DNA from: Prevotella sp.
Lineage (GTDB): Bacteria > Bacteroidota > Bacteroidia > Bacteroidales > Bacteroidaceae
Length of the DNA: 64,000 nt
Assembly: GCA_017455845.1 (NCBI GenBank)
Contig: JAFSYY010000018.1
Span: forward strand, 1-64,000
Direction: 5' to 3'
This document shows positions 17,161-26,105 of the stretch, in pieces; the first letter of the stretch is position 1; each line of letters opens with the position of its first letter. The notes under the pieces are model-generated. The model worked only from the letters and a program-made list of their open reading frames with translations, had not been told where the DNA came from and did not search any database. Both the position numbers and the translations under genes were made by a program.

Positions 17161-19179
17161 ATGGAAGAACTAACATCTAACACCCAACATCCAACACCCG
17201 ACACCCAATACAACGATGACAATATCCGCACCCTTTCCGGCACGGAGCATATCCGTCTGCGCCCGGGCATGTATATCGGACGCCTCGGCGACGGCTCGCT
17301 GCCCGAGGACGGCATCTACGTATTGCTGAAGGAAGTCATCGACAACTCTATCGACGAGTTTAAGATGAAGGCCGGCAACCGCATCGAGATCAATGTCGAG
17401 GACAACCTGTGCGTCTCGGTGCGCGACTATGGCCGCGGCATCCCGCAGGGCAAGATGATCGAGGCGGTCAGCGTGCTGAACACCGGCGGCAAGTACGACT
17501 CGAAGGCTTTTAAGAAGTCCATCGGCCTGAACGGTGTCGGCGTGAAGGCGGTGAATGCCCTGAGTGCCCGTTTCGAGGTACATTCCTACCGCGAAGGCAA
17601 GGTGCGCAAGGCCGTCTTTGAGAAAGGCAAACTGGTGGACGACACGACAGAGGATACCCAGGACGAGAACGGCACCTATATCTTCTTCCAGCCCGACGAC
17701 AGCCTGTTCCTGAACTACCGTTTCCACGACGACATCGTGGAGACGATGCTCCGCAACTACACCTACCTGAACACCGGCCTCACCATCATGTACAACGGCC
17801 GCCGCATCCTCTCCCGCCGTGGTCTGGAGGATCTGCTGAAAGACCGCATGAGTGCCGACGCCCTCTATCCCATCATCCACCTGCAGGGCGAGGATATCGA
17901 GATTGCCTTCACCCATGCCAACCAGTATGGCGAGGAATACTACTCCTTCGTCAACGGCCAGCACACCACGCAGGGCGGCACCCACCAGAGTGCCTTCAAG
18001 GAGCATATCGCCAAGACCATCAAGGAGTTTTTCCAGAAGAACTTTGAGTATGGCGACATCCGCACCGGCATCGTCGCAGCCATTGCGCTGAACGTCGAGG
18101 AGCCGATGTTCGAGAGTCAGACGAAGATCAAGTTGGGCTCGCTCACCATGGCTCCTGTACCCACGCAGGTCGATGCCGAGCATCCCATGCCACCCTCCAT
18201 CAACAAATATGTGGGCGACTTCATCAAGACGGAGGTCGATAACTACCTGCACAAGAACCCCGACGTGGCCGAGGTGATGCTCAACAAGATACAGGAGAGC
18301 GAAAAGGAACGCAAGGCCATGGCCGGCGTGACCAAACTGGCCCGTGAGCGTGCGAAGAAAGCCAACCTGCACAACCGTAAGTTGCGCGACTGTCGCATCC
18401 ACTATAGCGATGCCAAGAACGACCGCAAGGAAGAGACGTGCATCTTCATCACCGAGGGCGACTCGGCCAGCGGTTCCATCACCAAGAGCCGCGACGTGAA
18501 CACACAGGCCGTCTTCTCTTTGAGAGGAAAACCCCTCAACACTTACGGCCTTACGAAGAAGGTGGTCTATGAAAACGAGGAGTTCAACCTCCTGCAGGCC
18601 GCCCTCGACATAGAGGAAGGCATGGACACCCTAAGATATAATAAGGTGATAGTGGCCACCGATGCCGATGTCGATGGCATGCATATCCGCCTGCTGACCA
18701 TCACCTTCTTCCTGCAGTTCTTCCCCGAACTCATCCGCGAGGGCCATGTCTATGTGTTGCAGACGCCGCTGTTCCGTGTGCGCAACCGCCGCACCAAAAT
18801 CCGCAACAAGCAGGTGCTGGCCGACGAAGACAGCAAGGTTGCTGCCCAGAGAGCCCAGAACCCGAACTCCAACACGCAGGGCAAGAGCGACTTCATCGTG
18901 CGCTACTGCTACAGCGAGGAAGAGCGGCAGAAAGCCATTCGCGACCTGGGTCCCGACCCGGAGATCACCCGCTTCAAGGGTCTCGGCGAGATCTCGCCCG
19001 AGGAGTTTGCAGGCTTCATAGGCCCCGACATCCGCCTGGAGCAGGTCACCCTGCACAAGACCGACCAGGTGCAGAAACTGCTGGAATACTACATGGGCAA
19101 GAACACCATGGAGCGCCAGAACTTCATCATCGACAACCTGGTCATCGAGGAAGACCGTCCCGAAGAGGAAGACTATTAG
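17161..19179 (+). CDS. parE: DNA topoisomerase IV subunit B
   Basis: A 672-residue GHKL ATPase and TOPRIM subunit of a type IIA topoisomerase that unlinks daughter chromosomes. Motifs run in order: [23 protein letters not shown] (ATP-binding Asn), [22 protein letters not shown], then [10 protein letters not shown] and [13 protein letters not shown] of the TOPRIM domain. The absence of a GyrB-type insertion and the short length favour ParE over GyrB. Residues 1-17 (with [10 protein letters not shown]) are encoded by the right heptamer arm of the upstream cassette, so the native N-terminus seems to have been overwritten. No parC is adjacent. Confidence 0.92.
   Translation: MEELTSNTQHPTPDTQYNDDNIRTLSGTEHIRLRPGMYIGRLGDGSLPEDGIYVLLKEVIDNSIDEFKMKAGNRIEINVEDNLCVSVRDYGRGIPQGKMIEAVSVLNTGGKYDSKAFKKSIGLNGVGVKAVNALSARFEVHSYREGKVRKAVFEKGKLVDDTTEDTQDENGTYIFFQPDDSLFLNYRFHDDIVETMLRNYTYLNTGLTIMYNGRRILSRRGLEDLLKDRMSADALYPIIHLQGEDIEIAFTHANQYGEEYYSFVNGQHTTQGGTHQSAFKEHIAKTIKEFFQKNFEYGDIRTGIVAAIALNVEEPMFESQTKIKLGSLTMAPVPTQVDAEHPMPPSINKYVGDFIKTEVDNYLHKNPDVAEVMLNKIQESEKERKAMAGVTKLARERAKKANLHNRKLRDCRIHYSDAKNDRKEETCIFITEGDSASGSITKSRDVNTQAVFSLRGKPLNTYGLTKKVVYENEEFNLLQAALDIEEGMDTLRYNKVIVATDADVDGMHIRLLTITFFLQFFPELIREGHVYVLQTPLFRVRNRRTKIRNKQVLADEDSKVAAQRAQNPNSNTQGKSDFIVRYCYSEEERQKAIRDLGPDPEITRFKGLGEISPEEFAGFIGPDIRLEQVTLHKTDQVQKLLEYYMGKNTMERQNFIIDNLVIEEDRPEEEDY
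17174..17211 (+). repeat. Right heptamer arm of cassette A, within the parE 5' end
   Basis: CATCTAACACCCAACATCCA continuing with ACACCCG and ACACCCA units; reverse complement of the left arm unit type (GGTGTTA). It is translated as the start of ParE. Confidence 0.85.
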
Positions 19180-19191
19180 GTTAAAACCGAC

Positions 19192-20517
19192 TTAGAACAT
19201 CAGTTCCTGACCACGATAGAAGTTGATGAGTGCTTGCTGATAGAGATACTCATAGCGGGCTTGTGTGAGGTCGCTCTCTGATTTCAGGTAGTTGTTCTTG
19301 GCCTCGTTAAACTCGGTGATGGTGGCCTTTCCCTGTTCATATTTGGCCTGCGTCAGACGGAAAGCCGTCTCGCTGCTTTGGCTTGCCTGTTGGCTGCTGC
19401 TCAGTTTCTGAGTGGCAGCCACTGTGTTATAATACACCTGCTGGATCTCCTTATAGAGCGACTTCTTGGTGTTGTCCATCTGCAACTGCTGGCTCTCGCG
19501 GTCCAGACGAGCCGTGCGCACGCTGTTGCGCGTCTGGAAGCGGTTGAAGATGGGGATGCTGAGGTTGAAGCCCAGATACTGGCTGAAATTATTCTTCATC
19601 TGTTGACTGAAGCCGTCGGCAGGAAAGCCCGAGGTCTTGTAGTAGTTGCTGCCAAGGCCGGCACTGAAACTCAAGGTAGGATAGTAGCCGGCCTGTGCTA
19701 TCTTGATGTTGTTGTCAGTGGCACGTAGGCGCAGTTGCTGGGCCTGGATCTCGGGCTTGGTAGCGAGGGCGTCGGCATAGATCTCATCGGGGGAAGGAAA
19801 TGAAGAGCGAGGCATGAAATCTGCCACCGCCGGCCGTTCTATGGCGAAGCCGTCGGGTGTAGACAGTTCCAGCAACTGGGTCATCGCGAGCAGAGACAGT
19901 TGCAGACTGTTATCGGTCTGCGTGGCAGTGAGCACGCTCTGTGCCATGGTGGCCTTCTGCTGGGCCAGTTCAGCCTCGCTGACCCTGCCGATGTTGAGCA
20001 GTGCCTGCAGGCGTGCCACCTGTGCGCTGTCGATGCTGACCTGCCTATGCGCCACGTCGGCTATCTCCATGTTATAGAGTATCTGCACGTAGGCCTGCGC
20101 CACCTGCGTGCGGATATCGTTCTTGACTTTCTCCAAGTCTTGCGTGGCAGCCTCGAGGTTCAGTTGGTTCAACTTGATGTTGTTTGGAATCTGGAAGCCA
20201 GTAAACAGAGGTACGCTGGTGCCCAAAGAGAACGATGTCGACGAGGTGTTGGTGTTTGTATAAGTATTCTCTGCCGTCAGTCCTCGACCAAAGGAAAAGT
20301 TCTGACTGGCACTGCCACTGAGGTCGGGCAACCGCTGGTTCTTGGCGTTGGAGAGTTGAATCACCTGCTGTCGGCACTGGTTCTCCTGCTGTTTGACGGT
20401 GATGTTATGCTCTACGGCATAGTCGCAGCATTGCTTCAGCGACCACTGTTTCGTCTGCGCTTGTACATCTAATAATACTAGCGATACCAGTATGACTAGA
20501 AAAAAAGACTTTTTCAT
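19192..20517 (-). CDS. TolC-family outer-membrane efflux protein
   Basis: A 441-residue protein with a signal peptide (1-20, ending VQA) and the alternating helical and strand repeats of TolC. It starts with WSLKQCCDYAVEHNITVKQQ and ends its second repeat with LTQARYEYLYQQALINFYRG. Trimers form a channel through the outer membrane and periplasm. It is the last gene of a five-gene minus-strand operon (ATPase, two permeases, adaptor, TolC), six bases after the adaptor, so it should be the exit duct for that pump. Confidence 0.9.
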   Translation of the reverse strand: MKKSFFLVILVSLVLLDVQAQTKQWSLKQCCDYAVEHNITVKQQENQCRQQVIQLSNAKNQRLPDLSGSASQNFSFGRGLTAENTYTNTNTSSTSFSLGTSVPLFTGFQIPNNIKLNQLNLEAATQDLEKVKNDIRTQVAQAYVQILYNMEIADVAHRQVSIDSAQVARLQALLNIGRVSEAELAQQKATMAQSVLTATQTDNSLQLSLLAMTQLLELSTPDGFAIERPAVADFMPRSSFPSPDEIYADALATKPEIQAQQLRLRATDNNIKIAQAGYYPTLSFSAGLGSNYYKTSGFPADGFSQQMKNNFSQYLGFNLSIPIFNRFQTRNSVRTARLDRESQQLQMDNTKKSLYKEIQQVYYNTVAATQKLSSSQQASQSSETAFRLTQAKYEQGKATITEFNEAKNNYLKSESDLTQARYEYLYQQALINFYRGQELMF

Positions 20518-20523
20518 AAGGCG

Positions 20524-21639
20524 TTATTCGTTTGTTTCGTCATCCGTAATGATTTGCGGGCCACGCACCTTCTGGCCTTTACTCAGGCCCTGTTTAATCT
20601 CAATGTTCACACCGTCGCTGAGGCCGGTGACCACCGCCTGACGCTCGTAGGTCTTCTGCTTGCCCTCACCCTTGACCAGATAGACAAAGGTGCTGTCTCC
20701 GCTGAAGTCGATGGTGCTCTCTGGCACGCAGACCACGTTGCCAACCTCGGCCAGCACAATCTCGGCATTGGCACTGTAGCCCGAGCGAATCCTGCCGTCT
20801 GACGGCACGACCACGGCAGCCTTGATCTCAAACTGGTTGGCACCATTCGATTCTGTAGCCTTGGGCGAGATATACTCCAGCACGGCATCAAAGTGAAGGT
20901 CCTGCAAGGCGCCGATGGTAATCTTCATCGGCACGCCGACATTAAGTTGTCCCACCTCCGTCTCGTCAATATTGCCACGGAAGATGAGATCCTGCATGTT
21001 GGCCACGGTGGCAATGGTGGTACCGTCGTTGAAGGTGTTGCTGTTGATGACGGAGTTACCCACCTTGACGGGGATGTCGAGGATGATGCCGCTGATGGTA
21101 GAGCGGATAAGGGTGCTTGATGCCGAGGCGTTAGACTTGCTCACGCCGTCGCGCACCACCTGGAGGGCATCCACGGCGGCAGCCTTCTCCTCCTGCGCCT
21201 GCTTCAGTTGCTGACGCGCTTTTTCATAGTCTTCGTCGCTCACCAGTTTCTGGTCGTGGAGGTTCTTTGTACGGGCATACTCCGTCTCTACCTGGCGCAG
21301 GTTGATGTCGGCCAGGCGCACGCGGCTCTCTGCACTGCTTAGTTGTCCCATATCGGGAATCACCTTCACCTTGGCAATGACCTCGCCCTGCTGCACGCGG
21401 TCGCCGGGCTGCTTCATCAGTTCAGCAATGATGCCGCTGATCTGCGGCTTTACGTTCACCTCGTTGCGGGGCTCTATCTTTCCCGTGATGATGGTGGTCT
21501 TGCGGATGGTGTCGGTTCTCGTCTCGAATTCAGAATACTGCACCTCCTTGGGTTGGCTCTTCTGCCAGAGGAACACGAATGTTCCGATAAAGATAATCGC
21601 GATAATCGCTGCGATAATCAGTTTCAAATACTTCTTCAT
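20524..21639 (-). CDS. MacA-type periplasmic adaptor (HlyD family)
   Basis: A 371-residue membrane-fusion protein. It is anchored by an N-terminal membrane segment (about 5-25), followed by a biotinyl-lipoyl half motif (GKIEPRNEVNVKPQISGIIAE), a helical hairpin (RVRLADINLRQVETEYARTK), and the second lipoyl half with a beta-barrel. It links the ABC permeases to TolC. No specificity residues for a known substrate are recognised. It lies between a permease gene and tolC. Confidence 0.9.
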   Translation of the reverse strand: MKKYLKLIIAAIIAIIFIGTFVFLWQKSQPKEVQYSEFETRTDTIRKTTIITGKIEPRNEVNVKPQISGIIAELMKQPGDRVQQGEVIAKVKVIPDMGQLSSAESRVRLADINLRQVETEYARTKNLHDQKLVSDEDYEKARQQLKQAQEEKAAAVDALQVVRDGVSKSNASASSTLIRSTISGIILDIPVKVGNSVINSNTFNDGTTIATVANMQDLIFRGNIDETEVGQLNVGVPMKITIGALQDLHFDAVLEYISPKATESNGANQFEIKAAVVVPSDGRIRSGYSANAEIVLAEVGNVVCVPESTIDFSGDSTFVYLVKGEGKQKTYERQAVVTGLSDGVNIEIKQGLSKGQKVRGPQIITDDETNE

Positions 21640-21672
21640 ATCATTTGGTTCTTATATGTTGTCGGTCGGTTT

Positions 21673-21693
21673 CCAGGCGGCAAAACCGCCTGG
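21673..21693. repeat. Palindrome element between the permease and adaptor genes
   Basis: CCAGGCGGCAAAACCGCCTG plus a final G, followed by a CACAC tail; a variant of the 27-bp family, here four bases from the permease stop. It could form a hairpin in the operon transcript. Confidence 0.8.
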
Positions 21694-21697
21694 CACA

Positions 21698-22945
21698 CTA
21701 TTCGTCGCGCATGGCATCGACAGGCTTGATGCCCATGGCGCGGGCGGCGGGAGCCAAGCCTGCGAGCACGCCCATGACAGCGATGGCAAGGGCAGCAGAG
21801 AGTGCTGTCCAGAAGCCCACCTGGAAGTGTGCGGCCAGTATACCGTCTTCGGTATTGGCCAGTTCCAGCATCTGCAGGATGAGGACGCCGAAGAGGATGC
21901 CGCTCATGCCCGCGACGAGGGTAAGGACAATACTCTCTGAGATAATCTGCGAGAGGATCATGCGCGGCGTGGCACCAATGGCACGACGTATACCTATCTC
22001 AATAGTACGCTCACGCACGGTGACCATCATGATGTTCGACACACCGATGGCACCGGCCAGCAGGGTGCCGAGCCCTACGAGCCAGATGAGGAAGTTTACA
22101 CCCTTGAACAGGCTGTCGAGCATCTGGAAGAGCACCTCGGTATTAAACACCATCACACCTTGTTCGTCGGTCGGGTCGATGGTGTGGGCACGGGCGATGG
22201 TCTCGCGGATACGCGGGGCAATGGTGCTCATCACCACGCCTTTTCTGCCCGTCACGGCAATCATGTGGACCCTCTGTCCCATGTTATAGGTCTGCTGCAT
22301 CAGCGTGATGGGCAGTAGCATGGTGGTGCCGGCCTCGCCGCCGAAACTGATACCCTCGGTGGTGCTATAGTCCACGCCCACTATCTGGTAGTACACCGAG
22401 TCTACACGTATGAAACTGCCACAGGGGTCGCCGCCGCCGGGGAAGAGGTCCTTATAGGTCTTTTTCTGTATAACGCACACCTTGCGACGCTGCGCCACGT
22501 CCATATCGTTGAGGTAGCGCCCGTAGCGCATCTTCGGCTCGCTCACCCGCTGATAGTCGGCCTGCACGCCGTTGATGCCCACGGTGGCCTTACGGTCGCC
22601 GTAATAGGCCGTGCCGCCATTCGAGAAGAGCATGGGGCTCACCACGTCGAGTTCGGGTACACGGTTCTTCAGTCGCTCCACATCTTTGTACTCCATCTCC
22701 CAACTGCGCCCTTTCCGAAAGCCCTTATAAGCCTTCGTCGTGGGCTGCGCCCACACCATGGCACTGTTGGTGGCGAAGCCTTCAAAGGCCTGGTTGAGGA
22801 GTTCCTTCAGGCCCTGTCCGCCGCCGATGAGTGCCACCAGCATGAAGACACCCCAGAACACGCCGAAGCCCGTAAGCAACGAGCGGCTCTTGTTGCGCGT
22901 CAGCGTGTCGAGGATTTCTCTGTATGAATCAATATCTAATCGCAT
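21698..22945 (-). CDS. MacB-type ABC transporter permease
   Basis: A 415-residue permease with one N-terminal membrane helix (FGVFWGVFMLVALIGGG), a large periplasmic MacB_PCD domain (about 50-270), and a C-terminal FtsX domain of three helices with the conserved coupling segment RERTIEIGIRRAIGATP. It lacks a fused ATPase; the separate ATPase is two genes upstream. It is paralogous to the next gene, suggesting a heterodimeric transporter. Confidence 0.9.
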   Translation of the reverse strand: MRLDIDSYREILDTLTRNKSRSLLTGFGVFWGVFMLVALIGGGQGLKELLNQAFEGFATNSAMVWAQPTTKAYKGFRKGRSWEMEYKDVERLKNRVPELDVVSPMLFSNGGTAYYGDRKATVGINGVQADYQRVSEPKMRYGRYLNDMDVAQRRKVCVIQKKTYKDLFPGGGDPCGSFIRVDSVYYQIVGVDYSTTEGISFGGEAGTTMLLPITLMQQTYNMGQRVHMIAVTGRKGVVMSTIAPRIRETIARAHTIDPTDEQGVMVFNTEVLFQMLDSLFKGVNFLIWLVGLGTLLAGAIGVSNIMMVTVRERTIEIGIRRAIGATPRMILSQIISESIVLTLVAGMSGILFGVLILQMLELANTEDGILAAHFQVGFWTALSAALAIAVMGVLAGLAPAARAMGIKPVDAMRDE

Positions 22946-22997
22946 CTTTTCTTTTATGGGGGTAATAGGGCTTATAGAACATAAAGGGGTTTATGGG

Positions 22998-24239
22998 TTA
23001 GTCGGCGCGGAGGGCTTCAATCGGACGTATTCTGCTTGCTTTGAAGGCGGGTATCAGGCCGGCTATCGTGCCAGCGACAATCATCACCACCGTGGCTTCG
23101 AAACACACGTCCAGTCCTACCGTGGGGTCAACGAACATCGTGGCCTTGAACAAGCCTGCATCCACCTTGGTATGGCCTATCGTAGCGTTCATATATTCGT
23201 TGGCGGCGATGCCCAGGATCATTCCTACATATCCGAAGATTGTGGTAATGATGATGCTCTCAATGATAATCAGTTTGAGGATGCTCCACGGCTTGGCCCC
23301 GATAGCCTTTCGGATGCCGAACTCATGGGTGCGCTCCTTGACGGTGATGAGCATGATGTTACTCACACCCACGATGCCGCTCAGCAGTGTGAAGAGCCCC
23401 ACCACCCACAGGGCAGTACGGATGATGCCGATGCCTTTCTCCATCTGCATATTCTGCGTATAGCGGTTCCACAGCCAGATGGCACTCTCATCGTCCGGAT
23501 GTGCCTGGTGAGCGGTGTTAATACGCTGCCGGTATTCCTTCTCGAAGGCTTCGTTGGCCTCTTCCGACTCCAGTCCATGGAAGGTGAACTCTATGCGGCC
23601 GGCATCACTGCTATTGGCACCGTAGATACCCTTGACCGTGGTATAGGCCGAGAACATATCTGCCCAGCCGTTCTCCTGTTCCTTATAGATGCCCACCACC
23701 TGAAAGGCGAAGTTGCCCACCTTAACATACTGTCCCACCTTCGTCTTCAGTTCTTTCGCCTGTTTATTGCTGATAACCAGCACCTTGCGCTTGTCGCTGT
23801 TGTCTATGATATTGATGAACCGGCCTTGGAGCATCTCCACCTTGTCGATCTTGATATGGTTTGGATAGACACCGGCAATCTGCCCTGAGAGATACTGCTG
23901 GCCATTGCTCACGGTGGCCGTAGTGCGATACTGGGCCCCCACCTCGTCGACCACCTTCTTGAACTCCTGGCTGGTGATGTCGATGTCGCGTTCCCTCAAC
24001 CTGATCCAGCGCCCCTCCTTCAGTCCCTGATAGGCTTTCGACGTCTCGCCGCCGAAGACCACCATCGAGGTGCTCAGGAAGCGGTCGCTCTGTTTCATAT
24101 TTGCATTGATAAGTCCGTTGCCGGCACCCAACAGCACGATGAGCATAAAGATACCCCATGCCACAGCGAAGCCCGTGAGTCCCGTGCGCAACTTATTGCG
24201 CCGTGCCGTCTGCCATATTTCACCAAAAACATCCCGCAT
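22998..24239 (-). CDS. MacB-type ABC transporter permease (second subunit)
   Basis: A 413-residue permease with the same plan as its neighbour: N-terminal helix (GFAVAWGIFMLIVLLGAG), MacB_PCD domain, and FtsX domain with KERTHEFGIRKAIGAKP. The 52-base gap to the next permease contains short GGGNNTATAG-like repeats. Fifteen bases separate it from the ATPase gene. Confidence 0.9.
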   Translation of the reverse strand: MRDVFGEIWQTARRNKLRTGLTGFAVAWGIFMLIVLLGAGNGLINANMKQSDRFLSTSMVVFGGETSKAYQGLKEGRWIRLRERDIDITSQEFKKVVDEVGAQYRTTATVSNGQQYLSGQIAGVYPNHIKIDKVEMLQGRFINIIDNSDKRKVLVISNKQAKELKTKVGQYVKVGNFAFQVVGIYKEQENGWADMFSAYTTVKGIYGANSSDAGRIEFTFHGLESEEANEAFEKEYRQRINTAHQAHPDDESAIWLWNRYTQNMQMEKGIGIIRTALWVVGLFTLLSGIVGVSNIMLITVKERTHEFGIRKAIGAKPWSILKLIIIESIIITTIFGYVGMILGIAANEYMNATIGHTKVDAGLFKATMFVDPTVGLDVCFEATVVMIVAGTIAGLIPAFKASRIRPIEALRAD

Positions 24240-24254
24240 AGTCCTGTCAATGCA

Positions 24255-24974
24255 TTACTTCATCAGTCCTCCGCTGCCGAAGGGCGAGGCGTTATGGTCC
24301 AGATTCTCTTCTATCTGTCCGATAATGCCGTCTTTGATATGTACTATCTTGTTTGTCTCGTTGGCCACGCCACTCTCATGCGTCACCACGACAATGGTCA
24401 TGCCCTCGTCCCTGTTCAGGTCTTTCAGCAGTTGCATCACCTCTACGGATGTCTTCGAGTCCAAGGCACCCGTAGGCTCGTCGGCCAGGATGATCTGCGG
24501 CTTGGTAATCAGTGCACGGGCAATAGCCACACGCTGCTTCTGGCCGCCGCTGAGTTCGTTGGGATAGTGGTTAGCCCAGTCCAGGAGCCCCAGCCGTTCC
24601 AGATATTCCATGGCCAGGGCGTGCCGTTTCTTTCGCGACACGCCCTGATAGAACAGTGGCAACTCCACGTTTTCCACTGCATTCTTAAACGAGATGAGGT
24701 TAAACGACTGGAAGATGAATCCAATCATACGGTTGCGGTACTCGGCGGCCTTACTTTCCGAGAGGTCCCAGATGCGCACGCCAGCCAGTTCGTAAGTGCC
24801 GCTGTCATAGTTGTCGAGGATGCCCAGGATGTTGAGCAAGGTGCTCTTGCCCGACCCTGATGCCCCCATGATGCTGACGAACTCCCCTTTTGCAATGTCA
24901 AGGTTGATGCCTTTCAACACATGCAGGGGCTGTGCGCCGAAGTAAGTCTTGTTGACGTTTTCTAAGTGTATCAC
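24255..24974 (-). CDS. ABC transporter ATP-binding protein (MacB/LolD type)
   Basis: A 239-residue ATPase that powers the two permeases. Walker A is GASGSGKSTLLNILG, the signature is LSGGQKQRVAIARAL, and Walker B is IILADEPTGALD. The start is a GTG at 24974, giving the usual MIHLENVNKTY opening. It is the first gene of the export operon. Substrates of such MacAB-TolC-like systems include peptides, lipoproteins or drugs; none can be named here. Confidence 0.93.
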   Translation of the reverse strand: MIHLENVNKTYFGAQPLHVLKGINLDIAKGEFVSIMGASGSGKSTLLNILGILDNYDSGTYELAGVRIWDLSESKAAEYRNRMIGFIFQSFNLISFKNAVENVELPLFYQGVSRKKRHALAMEYLERLGLLDWANHYPNELSGGQKQRVAIARALITKPQIILADEPTGALDSKTSVEVMQLLKDLNRDEGMTIVVVTHESGVANETNKIVHIKDGIIGQIEENLDHNASPFGSGGLMK

Positions 24975-25080
24975 TTTTTACTGTTTCAATGATTCTTTAC
25001 CCGTTAGATGCAGACAACGCTCCTTTTGTTGCAAACCGCACAGATATTTAACATCTTCTAACGTAAAAGAATACTACGGA

Positions 25081-26046
25081 CTACTTCGGCACCTCTACTT
25101 TCTCCACGAGGCGCTTGACGGCCTTGAGGGGAGTGATGCCCTCCATCTCGGCCTCGGCAGTAAGGATGAGGCGGTGCTGAAGGACGCTGGGACAGACGAA
25201 GCGGATGTCGTCGGGGGTGACAAAGTCGCGGCCCTGCAACAGGGCGTATGCCTTGGATGCCTGTAGCAGGGCCACGGAGGCACGTGGCGACGCACCGAGG
25301 AAGACGGCCTTGCTCTGTCGCGTCTGCATGACGATGCCGGCTATATAGCGTAGCAGGGCGGACTCTACAAAGACCTTGTCGAGCATGCGGCGCAGCGCAA
25401 TGAACTGCTCCTTGGTGATGACGGGCTGTATGTCGTCGAGAGCCGTCAGCCGTTGGTTGGCATGGTGACGCTCGAGGATGGCCACCTCCTCGTCGATAGA
25501 GGGATAGCCCATGGTGATCTTCATCATGAAGCGGTCGGTCTGGGCCTCTGGCAGTTTGTACGTGCCCTCCTGCTCCACAGGGTTCTGCGTGGCAAGGATG
25601 GTATAGAACTGTCCCATGGCATGGGTCTTGCCGTCGATGGTGACCTGCCGCTCCTCCATCACCTCGAAGAGGGCGGCCTGCGTCTTGGCCGGGGCGCGGT
25701 TGATCTCATCGACCAGCACGATGTCGGCAAAGACAGGACCGGCATGGAAGTCGAAGTCGGAGGTCTTCATGTTAAACACGTTGGTGCCCAACACATCGGA
25801 GGGCATGAGGTCGGGCGTGAACTGCACGCGACTGAACTTGGCATCGATGAGGCGGGCCAGCAGGCGGGCCAGCAGTGTCTTGGCCACGCCGGGCACACCT
25901 TCGAGCAGCACGTGTCCGTTGGCAAGTACAGCCGTGAGCAACAGGTCGATGTTCTCCTGCTGTCCTACGATGACGGTAGAGATCTGTCCGCGCAACTGTT
26001 CTATGCGCTCTGCAAACAGACTGAGATCGGTTCTTTGTTCTTCCAT
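25081..26046 (-). CDS. MoxR-family AAA+ ATPase
   Basis: A 321-residue AAA+ protein with Walker A GVPGVAKTLLAR, Walker B IVLVDEINRAPAKTQAALFEVMEE and sensor ILATQNPVEQEGTYKLPEAQTDRF. MoxR proteins act as chaperones that assemble or activate partner complexes containing DUF58 or von Willebrand proteins. It is the last gene of a minus-strand cluster whose divergent partner encodes a DUF58 protein (30287-31639). Confidence 0.93.
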   Translation of the reverse strand: MEEQRTDLSLFAERIEQLRGQISTVIVGQQENIDLLLTAVLANGHVLLEGVPGVAKTLLARLLARLIDAKFSRVQFTPDLMPSDVLGTNVFNMKTSDFDFHAGPVFADIVLVDEINRAPAKTQAALFEVMEERQVTIDGKTHAMGQFYTILATQNPVEQEGTYKLPEAQTDRFMMKITMGYPSIDEEVAILERHHANQRLTALDDIQPVITKEQFIALRRMLDKVFVESALLRYIAGIVMQTRQSKAVFLGASPRASVALLQASKAYALLQGRDFVTPDDIRFVCPSVLQHRLILTAEAEMEGITPLKAVKRLVEKVEVPK

Positions 26047-26105
26047 ATTCTTAATGCTTAATTATGTTTTTTAAGTGGGCTCATTTTTTTATTTTATAAT
26101 TTATA

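Noticed and set aside
19192..24974. Drug-specific efflux assignment
   Set aside because: The five genes clearly form a MacAB/TolC-type system, but nothing in the sequence indicates the substrate.
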